DNA from: Hyperoplus lanceolatus
Taxonomy: Eukaryota; Chordata; Actinopteri; Uranoscopiformes; Ammodytidae
Assembly (NCBI GenBank): GCA_026929865.2
Contig: JAMBYZ020000055.1
Span: 1 to 64,000 of the forward strand
Length of the DNA: 64,000 bases
Direction: 5' to 3'
The stretch's first letter is position 1, and the number at the start of each line of letters is the position of its first letter. The notes beneath the pieces are model-generated. The model made no database searches, was not told where the DNA came from, and saw nothing but the letters and a program-made list of their open reading frames with translations. Position numbers and translations under genes: made by a program. This document shows positions 47,829 to 61,354 of the stretch, in pieces.

Positions 47829-49658
47829 AAATTAGATATGCTTTTGGATTCAATAAAAAAAAAAACGCCCTGTTATTCCAGAGTCATTCCACTCCAGGGT
47901 CATAGTTCACAACCCCATGAGGTCCCCCAAGAAGTTTCAGGACATTCTGATGTGTAGTTTCAAAATAACAGCCCACTAGATATTGAAAATATGAGAGAAA
48001 TTAGATATGATTTTTGATTCAATAAAAAAAAAATTGCCCTGTTATTCCAGAGTCATTCCACTCCAGGGTCATAGTTCACAACCCGTTGAGGTCCCCCAAG
48101 AAGTTTCAGGACATTCTGATGTGTAGTTTCAAAATAAAAGCCCACTAGATATTGAAAATATGAGAGAAATTAGATATGATTTTGGATTCAATTTAAAAAA
48201 AAACGCCCTGTTATTCCAGAGTCATTCCACTCCAGGGTCATAGTTCACAACCCCATGAGGTCACCCAAGAAGTTTCAGGACATTCTGATGTGTACTTTCA
48301 GGGGAAATAAAAGCCCACTAGATATTGAAAATATGAGAGAAATTAGATATGATTTTTGATTCAATTTAAAAAAAATCGCCCTGTTATTCCAGAGTCATTC
48401 CACTCCAGGGTCATAGTTCACAACCCCATGAGGTCCCCCAAGAAGTTTCAGGACATTCTGATGTGTAGTTTCAAAATAAAAGCCCACTAGATATTGAAAA
48501 TATGAGAGAAATTAGATATGATTTTGGATTCAATTTAAAAAAAAAACGCCCTGTTATTCCAGAGTCATTCCACTCCAGGGTCATAGTTCACGACCCCATG
48601 AGGCCACACAAAAAGTTTCAGGACATTCTGATGTGTAATTTCAAAATAAAAGCCCACTAGATATTGAAAATATGAGAGAAATTAGATATGATTTTGGATT
48701 CAATTTTAAAAAAAACGCCCTGTTATTCCAGAGTCATTCCACTCCAGGGTCATAGTTCACGACCCCATGAGGTCCCACAAGAAGTTTCAGGACATTCTGA
48801 TGTGTAGTTTCAGAATAAAAGCCCACTAGATATTGAAAATATGAGAGAAATTAGATATGATTTTGGATTCAATTTAAAAAAAAACGCCCTGTTATTCCAG
48901 AGTCATTCCACTCCAGGGTCATAGTTCACGACCCCATGAGGTCACCCAAGAAGTTTCAGGACATTCTGATGTGTAGTTTCAGAATAAAAGCCCACTAGAT
49001 ATTGAAAATATGAGAGAAATTAGATATGATTTTGGATTCAATTTAAAAAAAAACGCCCTGTTATTCCAGAGTCATTCCACTCCAGGGTCATAGTTCACAA
49101 CCCCATGAGGTCCCCCAAGAAGTTTCAGGACATTCTGATGTGTAGTTTCAAAATAAAAGCCCACTAGATATTGAAAATATGAGAGAAATTAGATATGATT
49201 TTGGATTCAATTTTTAAAAAAACGCCCTGTTATTCCAGAGTCATTCCACTCCAGGGTCATAGTTCACGACCCCATGAGGCCACCCCAAGAAGTTTCAGGA
49301 CATTCTGATGTGTAGTTTCAGAATAAAAGCCCACTAGATATTGAAAATATGAGAGAAATTAGATATGATTTTGGATTCAATTTTTAAAAAAACGCCCTGT
49401 TATTCCAGAGTCATTCCACTCCAGGGTCATAGTTCACGACCCCATGAAGCCACACAAAAAGTTTCAGGATATTCTGATGTGTAGTTTCAGAATAAAAGCC
49501 CACTAGATATTGAAAATATGAGAGAAATTAGATATGATTTTGGATTCAATTTTTAAAAAAACGCCCTGTTATTCCAGAGTCATTCCACTGCAGGGTCATA
49601 ATTCACAACCCCATGAGGTCACACAAGAAGATTCAGGACATTCTGATGTGTACTTTCA
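47829..49658 (+). repeat. Forward run (10.8 monomers)
   Basis: Includes the ATTGCCCTG variant near 48.03 kb and one odd copy at about 48290-48310 with GTACTTTCAGGGGAAATAAAAG, a terminal-type start that continues forward. Later copies are mostly CACCCAAGAAG and CCCACAAGAAG types. Confidence 0.85.
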
Positions 49659-49910
49659 GGGTGACCTCATGGGGTGACCTCATGGGGTTGTGAACTTTGA
49701 CCCTGGAGTTGATGACTCTGGAATAATAGGGCGTTTTTTAAATTGAATCCAAAATCATATCTAATTTCTCTCATATTTTCAATATCAGGGCTTTTATTCT
49801 GAAACTCCATCAGAATGTCCTGAACTTGTGTGTGGCATGGGGGTGAATGTGGATTGGATTTCTGAGAGGGGGGGTTGTTAATTAAAAAATATCTAATCTC
49901 TATATTTTCA
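49659..49910 (-). repeat. Inverted block 27 (252 bp, heavily damaged)
   Basis: Damage is confined to the second antisense monomer: GTGTGGCATGGGGGTGAATG, GGATTGGATTTCTGAGAG, a run of seven G's, and TTGTTAATTAAAAAATATC. The post-hairpin A-run is interrupted (AAAATAAAAAAAACGCC). Confidence 0.86.
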
Positions 49911-52242
49911 AAATTAGATATGATTTTGGATTCAATAAAATAAAAAAAACGCCCTGTTATTCCAGAGTCATTCCACTCCAGGGTCATAGTTCACAACCCC
50001 ATGAGGTCCCCCAAGAAGTTTCAGGACATTCTGATGTGTAGTTTCAAAATAAAAGCCCACTAGATATTGAAAATATGAGAGAAATTAGATATGATTTTGG
50101 ATTCAATTTAAAAAAAAACGCCCTGTTATTCCAGAGTCATTCCACTCCAGGGTCATAGTTCACGACCCCATGAGGCCACACAAAAAGTTTCAGGACATTC
50201 TGATGTGTAGTTTCAAAATAAAAGCCCACTAGATATTGAAAATATGAGAGAAATTAGATATGATTTTGGATTCAATTTAAAAAAAAACGCCCTGTTATTC
50301 CAGAGTCATTCCACTCCAGGGTCATAGTTCACAACCCCATGAGGTCCCCCAAGAAGTTTCAGGACATTCTGATGTGTAGTTTCAGAATAAAAGCCCACTA
50401 GATATTGAAAATATGAGAGAAATTAGATATGATTTTGGATTCAATTTAAAAAAAAACGCCCTGTTATTCCAGAGTCATTCCACTCCAGGGTCATAGTTCA
50501 CAACCCCATGAGGTCACCCAAGAAGTTTCAGGACATTCTGATGTGTAGTTTCAAAATAAAAGCCCACTAGATATTGAAAATATGAGAGAAATTAGATATG
50601 ATTTTGGATTCAATTTAAAAAAAAACGCCCTGTTATTCCAGAGTCATTCCACTCCAGGGTCATAGTTCACGAACCCCATGAGGCCACCCAAAAGTTTCAG
50701 GACATTCTGATGTGTAGTTTCAGAATAAAAGCCCACTAGATATTGAAAATATGAGAGAAATTAGATATGATTTTGGATTAAATTTTTAAAAAAACGCCCT
50801 GTTATTCCAGAGTCATTCCACTCCAGGGTCATAGTTCACGACCCCATGAGGTCACCCAAGAAGTTTCAGGACATTCTGATGTGTAGTTTCAAAATAAAAG
50901 CCCACTAGATATTGAAAATATGAGAGAAATTAGATATGATTTTGGATTCAATTTAAAAAAAAACGCCCTGTTATTCCAGAGTCATTCCACTCCAGGGTCA
51001 TAGTTCACGACCCCATGAGGTCACCCAAGAAGTTTCAGGACATTCTGATGTGTAGTTTCAAAATAAAAGCCCACTAGATATTGAAAATATGAGAGAAATT
51101 AGATATGATTTTGGATTCAATTTTTAAAAAAACGCCCTGTTATTCCAGAGTCATTCCACTCCAGGGTCATAGTTCACGACCCCATGAGGTCACCCAAGAA
51201 GTTTCAGGACATTCTGATGTGTAGTTTCAGAATAAAAGCCCACTAGATATTGAAAATATGAGAGAAATTAGATATGATTTTGGATTCAATTTTTAAAAAA
51301 ACGCCCTGTTATTCCAGAGTCATTCCACTCCAGGGTCATAGTTCACGACCCCATGAGGTCACCCAAGAAGTTTCAGGACATTCTGATGTGTAGTTTCAGA
51401 ATAAAAGCCCACTAGATATTGAAAATATGAGAGAAATTAGATATGATTTTGGATTCAATTTTTTAAAAACAGCCCTGTTATTCCAGAGTCATTCCACTCC
51501 AGGGTCATAGTTCACGACCCCATGAAGCCACACAAAAGTTTCAGGATATTCTGATGTGTAGTTTCAAAATAAAAGCCCACTAGATATTGAAAATATGAGA
51601 GAAATTAGATATGATTTTGGATTCAATTTAAAAAAAAACGCCCTGTTATTCCAGAGTCATTCCACTCCAGGGTCATAGTTCACAACCCCATGAGGTCCCC
51701 CAAGAAGTTTCAGGACATTCTGATGTGTAGTTTCAGAATAAAAGCCCACTAGATATTGAAAATATGAGAGAAATTAGATATGATTTTGGATTCAATTTTT
51801 AAAAAAACGCCCTGTTATTCCAGAGTCATTCCACTCCAGGGTCATAGTTCACGACCCCATGAGGCCACACAAAAAGTTTCAGGACATTCTGATGTGTAGT
51901 TTCAGAATAAAAGCCCACTAGATATTGAAAATATGAGAGAAATTAGATATGATTTTGGATTCAATTTTTAAAAAAACGCCCTGTTATTCCATAGTCATTC
52001 CACTCCAGGGTCATAGTTCACGACCCCATGAAGCCACACAAAAAGTGTCAGGATATTCTGATGTGTACTTTCAAAATAAAAGCCCACTTGATATTGAAAA
52101 TATCAGAGAAATTAGATATGATTTTGGATTCAATTTTAAAAAAAACACCCTGTTATTCCAGAGTCATTCCACTGCAGGGTCATAATTCACAACCCCATGA
52201 GGTCACACAAGAAGATTCAGGACATTCTGATGTGTACTTTCA
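49911..52242 (+). repeat. Forward run (13.8 monomers), the most regular part
   Basis: Many near-identical GTCACCCAAGAAG monomers in succession (about 50.8-51.5 kb), which suggests recent local homogenisation. Ends in a GAAGCCACAC penultimate copy with TTATTCCATAGTC and a terminal copy. Confidence 0.88.
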
Positions 52243-52536
52243 GGGTGACCTCATGGGGTGACCTCATGGGGTTGTGAACTTTGACCCTGGAGTTGAATGA
52301 CTCTGGAATAACAGGGCGTTTTTTTAAATTGAATCCAAAATCATATCTAATTTCTCTCATATTTTCAATATCAAGTGGGATTTTATTCTGAAACTACACA
52401 TCAGAATGTCCTGAAACTTTGTGTGTGGCCTCATGGGGTCGTGAACTATGACCCTGGAGTGGAATTTTTCTGGAATAACAGGGCGTTTTTTTTTTAATTG
52501 AATCCGAAATCATATCTAATTTGTCTCATATTTTCA
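52243..52536 (-). repeat. Inverted block 28, full length (294 bp)
   Basis: Standard, undamaged apart from GTGGGATTTTATTC. Run after it: 809 bp (4.8 monomers). Confidence 0.93.
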
Positions 52537-53345
52537 AAATTAGATATGATTTTGGATTCAATAAAAAAAAAAACGCCCTGTTATTCCAGAGTCATTCCAC
52601 TCCAGGGTCATAGTTCACAACCCCATGAGGTCACCCAAGAAGTTTCAGGACATTCTGATGTGTAATTTCAAAATATAAGCCCACTAGATATTGAAAATAT
52701 GAGAGAAATTAGATATGATTTTGGATTCAATTTTTTAAAAAATGCCCTGTTATTCCAGAGTCATTCCACTCCAGGGTCATAGTTCACGACCCCATGAGGT
52801 CCCCCAAGAAGTTTCAGGACATTCTGATGTATAGTTTCAGAATAAAAGCCCACTAGATATTGAAAATATGAGAGAAATTAGATATGATTTTGGATTCAAT
52901 TTTTAAAAAAACGCCCTGTTATTCCAGAGTCATTCCACTCCAGGGTCATAGTTCACGACCCCATGAGGCCACACAAAAAGTTTCAGGACATTCTGATGTG
53001 TAGTTTCAGAATAAAAGCCCACTAGATATTGAAAATATGAGAGAAATTAGATATGATTTTGGATTCAATTTTTAAAAAAACGCCCTGTTATTCCATAGTC
53101 ATTCCACTCCAGGGTCATAGTTCACGACCCCATGAAGCCACACAAAAGTTTCAGGATATTCTGATGTGTACTTTCAAAATAAAAGCCCACTTGATATTGA
53201 AAATATCAGAGAAATTAGATATGATTTTGGATTCAATTTTTAAAAAAACACCCTGTTATTCCAGAGTCATTCCACTGCAGGGTCATAATTCACAACCCCA
53301 TGAGGTCACACAAGAAGATTCAGGACATTCTGATGTGTACTTTCA

Positions 53346-53634
53346 GGGTGACCTCATGGGGTGACCTCATGGGGTTGTGAACTTTGACCCTGGAGTTGAA
53401 TGACTCTGGAATAACAGGGCGTTTTTTGAAATTGAATCCAAAATCATATCTAATTTCTCTCATATTTTCAATATCAAGTGGGCTTTATTCTGAAACTACA
53501 CATCAGGAATGTCCTGAAACTTTGTGTGTGGCTCATGGGGTCGTGAACTATGACCCTGGAGTGGAATTTTCTGGAATAACAGGGCGTTTTTTTAATTGAA
53601 TTCGAAATCATATCTAATTTGTCTCATATTTTCA
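53346..53634 (-). repeat. Inverted block 29, full length (289 bp)
   Basis: Standard block with ACATCAGGAATGTCC and GAATTCGAAATC. Run after it: 1,487 bp (8.8 monomers). Confidence 0.93.
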
Positions 53635-53899
53635 AAATTAGATATGATTTTGGATTCAATAAAAAAAAAAACGCCCTGTTATTCCAGAGTCATTCCACTC
53701 CAGGGTCATAGTTCACAACCCCATGAGGTCCCCCAAGAAGTTTCAGGACATTCTGATGTGTAGTTTCAAAATAAAAGCCCACTAGATATTGAAAATATGA
53801 GAGAAATTAGATATGATTTTGGATTAAATTTTTAAAAAAACGCCCTGTTATTCCAGAGTCATTCCACTCCAGGGTCATAGTTCACGACCCCATGAGGCC

Positions 53900-54560
53900 A
53901 CACAAACAGTTTCAGGACATTCTGATGTGTAGTTCCAGAATAAAAGCCCACTAGATATTGAAAATATGAGAGAAATTAGATATGATTTTGGATTCAATTT
54001 AAAAAAAAACTCCCTGTTTTTCCAGAGTCATTCCACTCCAGGGTCATAGTTCACAACCCCATGAGGTCACCCAAGAAGTTTCAGGACATTCTGATGTGTA
54101 GTTTCAGAATAAAAGCCCACTAGATATTGAAAATATGAGAGAAATTAGATATGAGTTTGGATTCAATTTAAAAAAAAAACCCTGTTATTCCAGAGTCATT
54201 CCACTCCAGGGTCATAGTTCACGACCCCATGAGGCCACACAAACAGTTTCAGGACATTCTGATGTGTAGTTCCAGAATAAAAGCCCACTAGATATTGAAA
54301 ATATGAGAGAAATTAGATATGATTTTGGATTCAATTTAAAAAAAAAACGCCCTGTTTTTCCAGAGTCATTCCACTCCAGGGTCATAGTTCACAACCCCAT
54401 GAGGTCACCCAAGAAGTTTCAGGACATTCTGATGTGTAGTTTCAAAATAAAAGCCCACTAGATATTGAAAATATGAGAGAAATTAGATATGAGTTTGGAT
54501 TCAATTAAAAAAAAAAAACCCTGTTATTCCAGAGTCATTCCACTCCAGCGTCATAGTCCA
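53900..54560 (+). repeat. Two-monomer tandem duplication with CCTGTTTTTCC
   Basis: GCCACACAAACAG with GTAGTTCCAG, then CCTGTTTTTCCAGAG with CACCCAAGAAG, then GATATGAGTTTGG and AAAAAACCCTGTTATTCC. This order occurs twice, about 337 bp (two monomers) apart. Confidence 0.78.
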
Positions 54561-55121
54561 CGACCCCTCGAGGCCACACAAAAAGTTTCAGGACATTCTG
54601 ATGTGTAGTTTCAGAATAAAAGCCCACTAGATATTGAAAATATGAGAGAAATTAGATATGATTTTGGATTCAATTTAAAAAAAAACGCCCTGTTATTCCA
54701 GAGGCATTCCACTCCAGGGTCATAGTTCACAACCCCATGAGGTCACCCAAGAGGTTTCAGGACATTCTGATGTGTATTTTCAAAATAAGAGCCCACTAGA
54801 TATTGAAAATATGAGAGAAATTAGAAATGATTTTGGATTCAATTTAAAAAAAAACGCCCTGTTATTCCAGAGTCATTCCACTCCAGGGTCATAGTTCACG
54901 ACCCCATGAAGCCACACAAAAAGTTTCAGGATATTCTGATGTGTAGTTTCAGAATAAAAGCCCACTAGATATTGAAAATATGAGAGAAATTAGATATGAT
55001 TTTGGATTCAATTTAAAAAAAAAACGCCCTGTTATTCCAGAGTCATTCCACTGCAGGGTCATAATTCACAACCCCATGAGGTCACACAAGAAGATTCAGG
55101 ACATTCTGATGTGTACTTTCA

Positions 55122-55369
55122 GGGTGACCTCATGGGGTGACCTCATGGGGTTGTGAACTTTGACCCTGGAGTTGAATGACCCTGGAATAACAGAGTCATT
55201 TCCAAAATCTCCATCTCATATTTTCACAACCATGAGGTCACACAAGAAAGTCATGAAATCTGATGTGTGCTCAGGGGTGAACTATGACCCTGGAGTGGAT
55301 TTTTCTGGAATAACAGGGCGTTTTTTTAATTTGAATCCGAAATCATATCTAATTTGTCTCATATTTTCA
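55122..55369 (-). repeat. Inverted block 30 (248 bp, degenerate middle)
   Basis: After GGAGTTGAATGACCCTGG the middle becomes patchy: AACAGAGTCATTTCC, ATCTCCATCTCATATTTTC, ACAACCATGAGGTCACAC, AGTCATGAAATCTG, GTGTGCTCAGGGGTG. Forward-like pieces (CATGAGGTCACACAAGAAAG) are mixed in. The hairpin end is normal. Confidence 0.85.
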
Positions 55370-55842
55370 AAATTAGATATGATTTTGGATTCAATTAAAA
55401 AAAAAAACGCCCTGTTATTCCAGAGTCATTCCACTCCAGGGTCATAGTTCACAACCCCATGAGGTCCCCCAAGAAGTTTCAGGACATTCTGATGTGTAGT
55501 TTCAAAATAAAAGCCCACTAGATATTGAAAATATGAGAGAAATTAGATATGATTTTGGATTCAATTTAAAAAAAAACGCCCTGTTATTCCAGAGTCATTC
55601 CACTCCAGGGTCATAGTTCACGACCCCATGAAGCCACACAAAAAGTTCCAGGATATTCTGATGTGTACTTTCAAAATAAAAGCCCACTTGATATTGAAAA
55701 TATCAGAGAAATTAGATATGATTTTGGATTCAATTTTTAAAAAAACACCCTGTTATTCCAGAGTCATTCCACTGCAGGGTCATAATTCACAACCCCATGA
55801 GGTCACACAAGAAGATTCAGGACATTCTGATGTGTACTTTCA

Positions 55843-56131
55843 GGGTGACCTCATGGGGTGACCTCATGGGGTTGTGAACTTTGACCCTGGAGTTGAATGA
55901 CTCTGGAATAACAGGGCGATTTTTTTAAATTGAATCCAAAATCATATCTAATTTCTCTCATATTTTCAATATCAAGTGGGCTTTTATTCTGAAACTACAC
56001 ATCAGAATGTCCTGAAACTTTGTGTGTGGCCTCATGGGGTCGTGAACTATGACCCTGGAGTGGAATTTTCTGGAATAACAGGGCTTTTTTTAATTGAATC
56101 GAAATCATATCTAATTTGTCTCATATTTTCA
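55843..56131 (-). repeat. Inverted block 31, full length (289 bp)
   Basis: Standard block, with GGGCGATTTTTTT and GGGCTTTTTTTAATTG small changes. Run after it: 978 bp (5.8 monomers). Confidence 0.93.
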
Positions 56132-57109
56132 AAATTAGATATGATTTTGGATTCAATAAAAAAAAAACGCCCTGTTATTCCAGAGTCATTCCACTCCAGG
56201 GTCATAGTTCACAACCCCATGAGGTCCCCCAAGAAGTTTCAGGACATTCTGATGTGTAGTTTCAAAATAAAAGCCCACTAGATATTGGAAATATGAGAGA
56301 AATTAGATATGATTTTGGATTCAATTTAAAAAAAAACGCCCTGTTATTCCAGAGTCATTCCACTCCAGGGTCATAGTTCACGACCCCATGAGGCCCCCCA
56401 AGAAGTTTCAGGACATTCTGATGTGTAGTTTCAAAATAAAAGCCCACTAGATATTGAAAATATGAGAGAAATTAGATATGATTTTGGATTCAATTTTAAA
56501 AAAAACGCCCTGTTATTCCAGAGTCACTCCACTCCAGGGTCATAGTTCACGACCCCATGAGGCCACACAAAAAGTTTCAGGACATTCTGATGTGTAGTTT
56601 CAAAATAAAAGCCCACTAGATATTGAAAATATGAGAGAAATTAGATATGATTTTGGATTCAATTTAAAAAAAAACGCCCTGTTATTCCAGAGTCATTCCA
56701 CTCCAGGGTCATAGTTCACAACCCCATGAGGCCCCCCAAGAACTTTCAGGACATTCTGATGTGTAGTTTCAAAATAAAAGCCCACTAGATATTGAAAATA
56801 TGAGGGAAATTAGATATGATTTTGGATTCAATTTAGAAAAAAACGCCCTTTTATTCCAGAGTCATTCCACTCCAGGGTCATAGTTCACAACCCCATGAGG
56901 TCCCCCAAGAACTTTCAGGACATTCTGATGTGTAGTTTAGAAATAAAAGCCCACTAGATATTGAAAATATGAGAGAAATTAGATACGATTTTGGATTCAA
57001 TTTAAAAAAAAACGCCCTGTTATTCCAGAGTCATTCCGCTGCAGGGTCATAATTCACAACCCCATGAGGTCACACAAGAAGATTCAGGACATTCTGATGT
57101 GTACTTTCA

Positions 57110-57235
57110 GGGTGACCTCATGGGGTGACCTCATGGGGTTGTGAACTTTGACCCTGGAGTTGAATGACTCTGGAATAACAGGGCGTTTTTTTTTAATTGA
57201 ATCCGAAATCATATCTAATTTGTCTCATATTTTCA
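57110..57235 (-). repeat. Inverted block 32, one monomer shorter (126 bp)
   Basis: Head and hairpin end are both intact, but the first GGAATAACAGGGCG runs straight into the AATTGAATCCGAAATC of the last antisense monomer. The loss equals one monomer (about 165 bp), as expected from crossover between the two antisense copies. Confidence 0.9.
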
Positions 57236-57712
57236 AAATTAGATATGATTTTGGATTCAATTAAAAATTAAAACGCCCTGTTATTCCAGAGTCATTCCAC
57301 TCCAGGGGTCATAGTTCACAACCCCATGAGGTCCCCCAAGAAGTTTCAGGACATTCTGATGTGTGGTTTCAAAATAAAAGCCCACTAGATATTGTCTAAA
57401 ATATGAGAGAAATTAGATATGATTTTGGATTCAATTTAAAAAAAAACGCCCTGTTATTCCAGAGTCATTCCACTCCAGGGTCATAGTTCACAACCCCATG
57501 AGGTCCCCCAAGAACTTTCAGGACATTCTGATGTGTATTTTCAAAATAAAAGCCCACTAGATATTGAAAATATGAGAGAAATTAGATATGATTTTGGATT
57601 CAATTTAAAAAAAAACGCCCTGTTATTCCAGAGTCATTCCACTGCAGGGTCATAATTCACAACCCCATGAGGTCACACAAGAAGATTCAGGACATTCTGA
57701 TGTGTACTTTCA

Positions 57713-58003
57713 GGGTGACCTCATGGGGTGACCTCATGGGGTTGTGAACTTTGACCCTGGAGTTGAATGACTCCGGAATAACAGGGCGTTTTTTTAAATT
57801 GAATCCAAAATCATATCTAATTTCTCTCATATTTTCAATATCAAGTGGGCTTTTATTCTGAAACTACACATCAGAATGTCCTGAAACTTGTGTGTGGCCT
57901 CATGGGGTCGTGAACTATGACCCTGGAGTGGAATTTTCTGGAATAACAGGGCGTTTTTTTTTAATTGAATCCGAAATCATATCGAATTTGTCTCATATTT
58001 TCA
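57713..58003 (-). repeat. Inverted block 33, full length (291 bp)
   Basis: Standard, with ATCGAATTTGTCTC as in blocks 1 and 2. Run after it: 471 bp. Confidence 0.93.
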
Positions 58004-58474
58004 AAATTAGATATGATTTTGGATTCAATAAAAAAAAAACGCCCTGTTATTCCAGAGTCATTCCACTCCAGGGTCATAGTTCACAACCCCATGAGGTCCC
58101 CCAAGAACTTTCAGGACATTCTGATGTGTAGTTTCAAAATAAAAGCCCACTAGATATTGAAAATATGAGAGCAATTAGATATGATTTTGGATTCAATTTT
58201 TAAAAAAACGCCCTGTTATTCCAGAGTCATTCCACTCCAGGGTCATAGTTCACGACCCCATGAAGCCACACAAAAAGTTTCAGGATATTCTGATGTGTAC
58301 TTTCAAAATAAAAGCCCACTTGATATTGAAAATATCAGAGAAATTAGATATGATTTTGGATTCAATTTTTAAAAAAACACCCTGTTATTCCAGAGTCATT
58401 CCACTGCAGGGTCATAATTCACAACCCCATGAGGTCACACAAGAAGATTCAGGACATTCTGATGTGTACTTTCA

Positions 58475-58762
58475 GGGTGACCTCATGGGGTGACCTCATG
58501 GGGTTGTGAACTTTGACCCTGGAGTTGAATGACTCTGGAATAACAGGGCGTTTTTTTAAATTGAATCCAAAATCATATCTAATTTCTCTCATATTTTCAA
58601 TATCAAGTGGGCTTTTATTCTGAAACTACACATCAGAATGTCCTGAAACTTTGTGTGTGGCCTCATGGGGTCGTGACTATGACCCTGGAGTGGAAATTTT
58701 CTGGAATAACAGGGCGTTTTTTTAGTGAATCGAAATCATATCTAATTTGTCTCATATTTTCA
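58475..58762 (-). repeat. Inverted block 34 (288 bp)
   Basis: Standard block. The T-run ends TTTTTTTAGTGAATCG, a change shared with block 35. Run after it: 642 bp (3.8 monomers). Confidence 0.93.
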
Positions 58763-59404
58763 AAATTAGATATGATTTTGGATTCAATTAAAAATTAAAA
58801 CGCCCTGTTATTCCAGAGTCATTCCACTCCAGGGTCATAGTTCACAACCCCATGAGGTCCCCCAAGAAGTTTCAGGACATTCTGATGTGTGGTTTCAAAA
58901 TAAAAGCCCACTAGATATTGAAAATATGAGAGAAATTAGATATGATTTTGGATTCAATTTTTAAAAAAACTCCCTGTTATTCCAGAGTCATTCCACTCCA
59001 GGGTCATAGTTCACAACCCCATGAGGTCCCCCAAGAACTTTCAGGACATTCTGATGTGTAGTTTCAAAATAAAAGCCCACTAGATATTGAAAATATGAGA
59101 GAAATTAGATATGATTTTGGATTCAATTTAAAAAAAAAAGCCCTGTTATTCCAGAGTCATTCCACTCCAGGGTCATAGTTCACAACCCCATGAGGTCCCC
59201 CAAGAACTTTCAGGATATTCTGATGTGTAGTTTCAAAATAAAAGCCCACTAGATATTGAAAATATGAGAGAAATTAGATACGATTTTGGATTCAATTTAA
59301 AAAAAAACGCCCTGTTATTCCAGAGTCATTCCACTGCAGGGTCATAATTCAGAACCCCATGAGGTCACACAAGAAGATTCAGGACATTCTGATGTGTACT
59401 TTCA

Positions 59405-59694
59405 GGGTGACCTCATGGGGTGACCTCATGGGGTTGTGAACTTTGACCCTGGAGTTGAATGACTCTGGAATAACAGGGCGTTTTTTTAAATTGAATCAAA
59501 ATCATATCTAATTTCTCTCATATTTTCAATATCAAGTGGGGCTTTTATTCTGAAACTACACATCAGAATGTCCTGAAACTCTGTGTGTGGCCTCATGGGG
59601 TCGTGAACTATGACCCTGGAGTGGATTTTTCTGGAATAACAGGGCGTTTTTTTTAGTGAATCCGAAATCATATCTAATTTGTCTCATATTTTCA
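59405..59694 (-). repeat. Inverted block 35 (290 bp)
   Basis: Standard block with TTTTAGTGAATCCG and ACTCTGTGTGTGG. Run after it: about 9.8 monomers. Confidence 0.93.
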
Positions 59695-60539
59695 AAATTA
59701 GATATGATTTTGGATTCAATTAAAAATTAAAACGCCCTGTTATTCCAGAGTCATTCCACTCCAGGGTCATAGTTCACAACCCCATGAGGTCCCCCAAGAA
59801 GTTTCAGGACATTCTGATGTGTGGTTTCAAAATAAAAGCCCACTAGATATTGAAAATATGAGAGAAATTAGATATGATTTTGGATTCAATTTTTAAAAAA
59901 AACTCCCTGTTATTCCAGAGTCATTCCACTCCAGGGTCATAGTTCACGACCCCATGAGGCCACACAAAAAGTTTCAGGACATTCTGATGTGTAGTTTCAG
60001 AATAAAAGCCCACTAGATATTGAAAATATGAGAAAAATTAGATATGATTTTGGATTCAATTAAAAAAAAAACGCCCTGTTATTCCAGAGTCATTCCACTC
60101 CAGGGTCACAGTTAACAACCCCAGGAGGTCCCCCAAGAACTTTCAGGACATTCTGATGTGTAGTTTCAAAATAAAAGCCCACTAGATATTGAAAATATGA
60201 GAGAAATTAGATATGATTTTGGATTCAATTTTTAAAAAAAACGCCCTGTTATTCCAGAGTCATTCCACTCCAGGGTCATAGTTCACGACCCCATGAGGCC
60301 ACACAAAAAATTTCAGGACATTCTGATGTGTAGTTTCAGAATAAAAGCCCACTAGATATTGAAAATATGAGAAAAATTAGATATGATTTTGGATTCAATT
60401 TAAAAAAAAAACGCCCTGTTATTCCAGAGTCATTCCACTCCAGGGTCATAGTTCACGACCCCATGAGGTCCCCCAAGAAGTTTCAGGACATTCTGATGTG
60501 TAGTTTCAGAATAAAAGCCCACTAGATATTGAAAATATG

Positions 60540-61255
60540 AGAGAAATTAGATATGATTTTGGATTCAATTAAAAAAAAAACGCCCTGTTATTCCAGAGTC
60601 ATTCCACTCCAGGGTCATAGTTCACGACCCCATGAGGCCACACAAAAAGTTTCAAGACATTCTGATTTGAAGTTTCAGAATAAAAGCCCACTAGATATTG
60701 AAAATATGAGAGCAATTAGATATGATTTTGGATTCAATTTTTAAAAAAACGCCCTGTTATTCCAGAGTCATTTCACTCCAGGGTCATAGTTCACGACCCC
60801 ATGAAGCCACACAAAAAGTTTCAGGATATTCTGATGTGTACTTTCAAAATAAAAGCCCACTTGATATTGAAAATATCAGAGAAATTAGATACGATTTTGG
60901 ATTCAATTTTTAAAAAAACACCCTGTTATTCCAGAGTCATTCCACTCCAGGGTCATAGTTCACGACCCCATGAGGCCACACAAAAAGTTTCAAGACATTC
61001 TGATGTGTAGTTTCAGAATAAAAGCCCACTAGATATTGAAAATATGAGAGCAATTAGATATGATTTTGGATTCAATTTTTAAAAAAACGCCCTGTTATTC
61101 CAGAGTCATTTCACTCCAGGGTCATAGTTCACGACCCCATGAAGCCACACAAAAAGTTTCAGGATATTCTGTTGTGTACTTTCAAAATAAAAGCCCACTT
61201 GATATTGAAAATATCAGAGAGATTAGATATGATTTTGGATTCAATTTTTAAAAAA
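60540..61255 (+). repeat. Two-monomer (338-bp) tandem duplication
   Basis: GAGAGCAATTAG followed by TCATTTCACTCC and a GAAGCCACAC penultimate copy occurs at about 60711 and again at about 61049. TTTCAAGACATTC precedes both. As a result two penultimate-type monomers occur in one unit. Confidence 0.85.
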
Positions 61256-61354
61256 AACACCCTGTTATTCCAGAGTCATTCCACTGCAGGGTCATAATTC
61301 ACAACCCCATGAGGTCACACAAGAAGATTCAGGACATTCTGATGTGTACTTTCA

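Larger units (their letters stand above)
51780..53640 (+). repeat. 1.10-kb HOR duplication
   Basis: The rare TTATTCCATAGTC change occurs at about 51985 and 53089, 1,104 bp apart. Each is followed by a GAAGCCACAC penultimate copy, a terminal copy and an inverted block (starts 52243 and 53346). The second copy lacks two A's in CACAAAAGTTTC. Confidence 0.85.
57236..59800 (+). repeat. Closely spaced short HORs with ATTAAAAATTAAAACGCC
   Basis: Hairpins at 57.24, 58.76 and 59.69 kb are each followed by CAATTAAAAATTAAAACGCC and a monomer with GTGTGGTTTCAAAAT. These units have only 2.8-3.8 forward monomers. The same pair of markers is found after block 3 at 2.66-2.80 kb and not elsewhere in the middle of the window. 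Confidence 0.82.
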
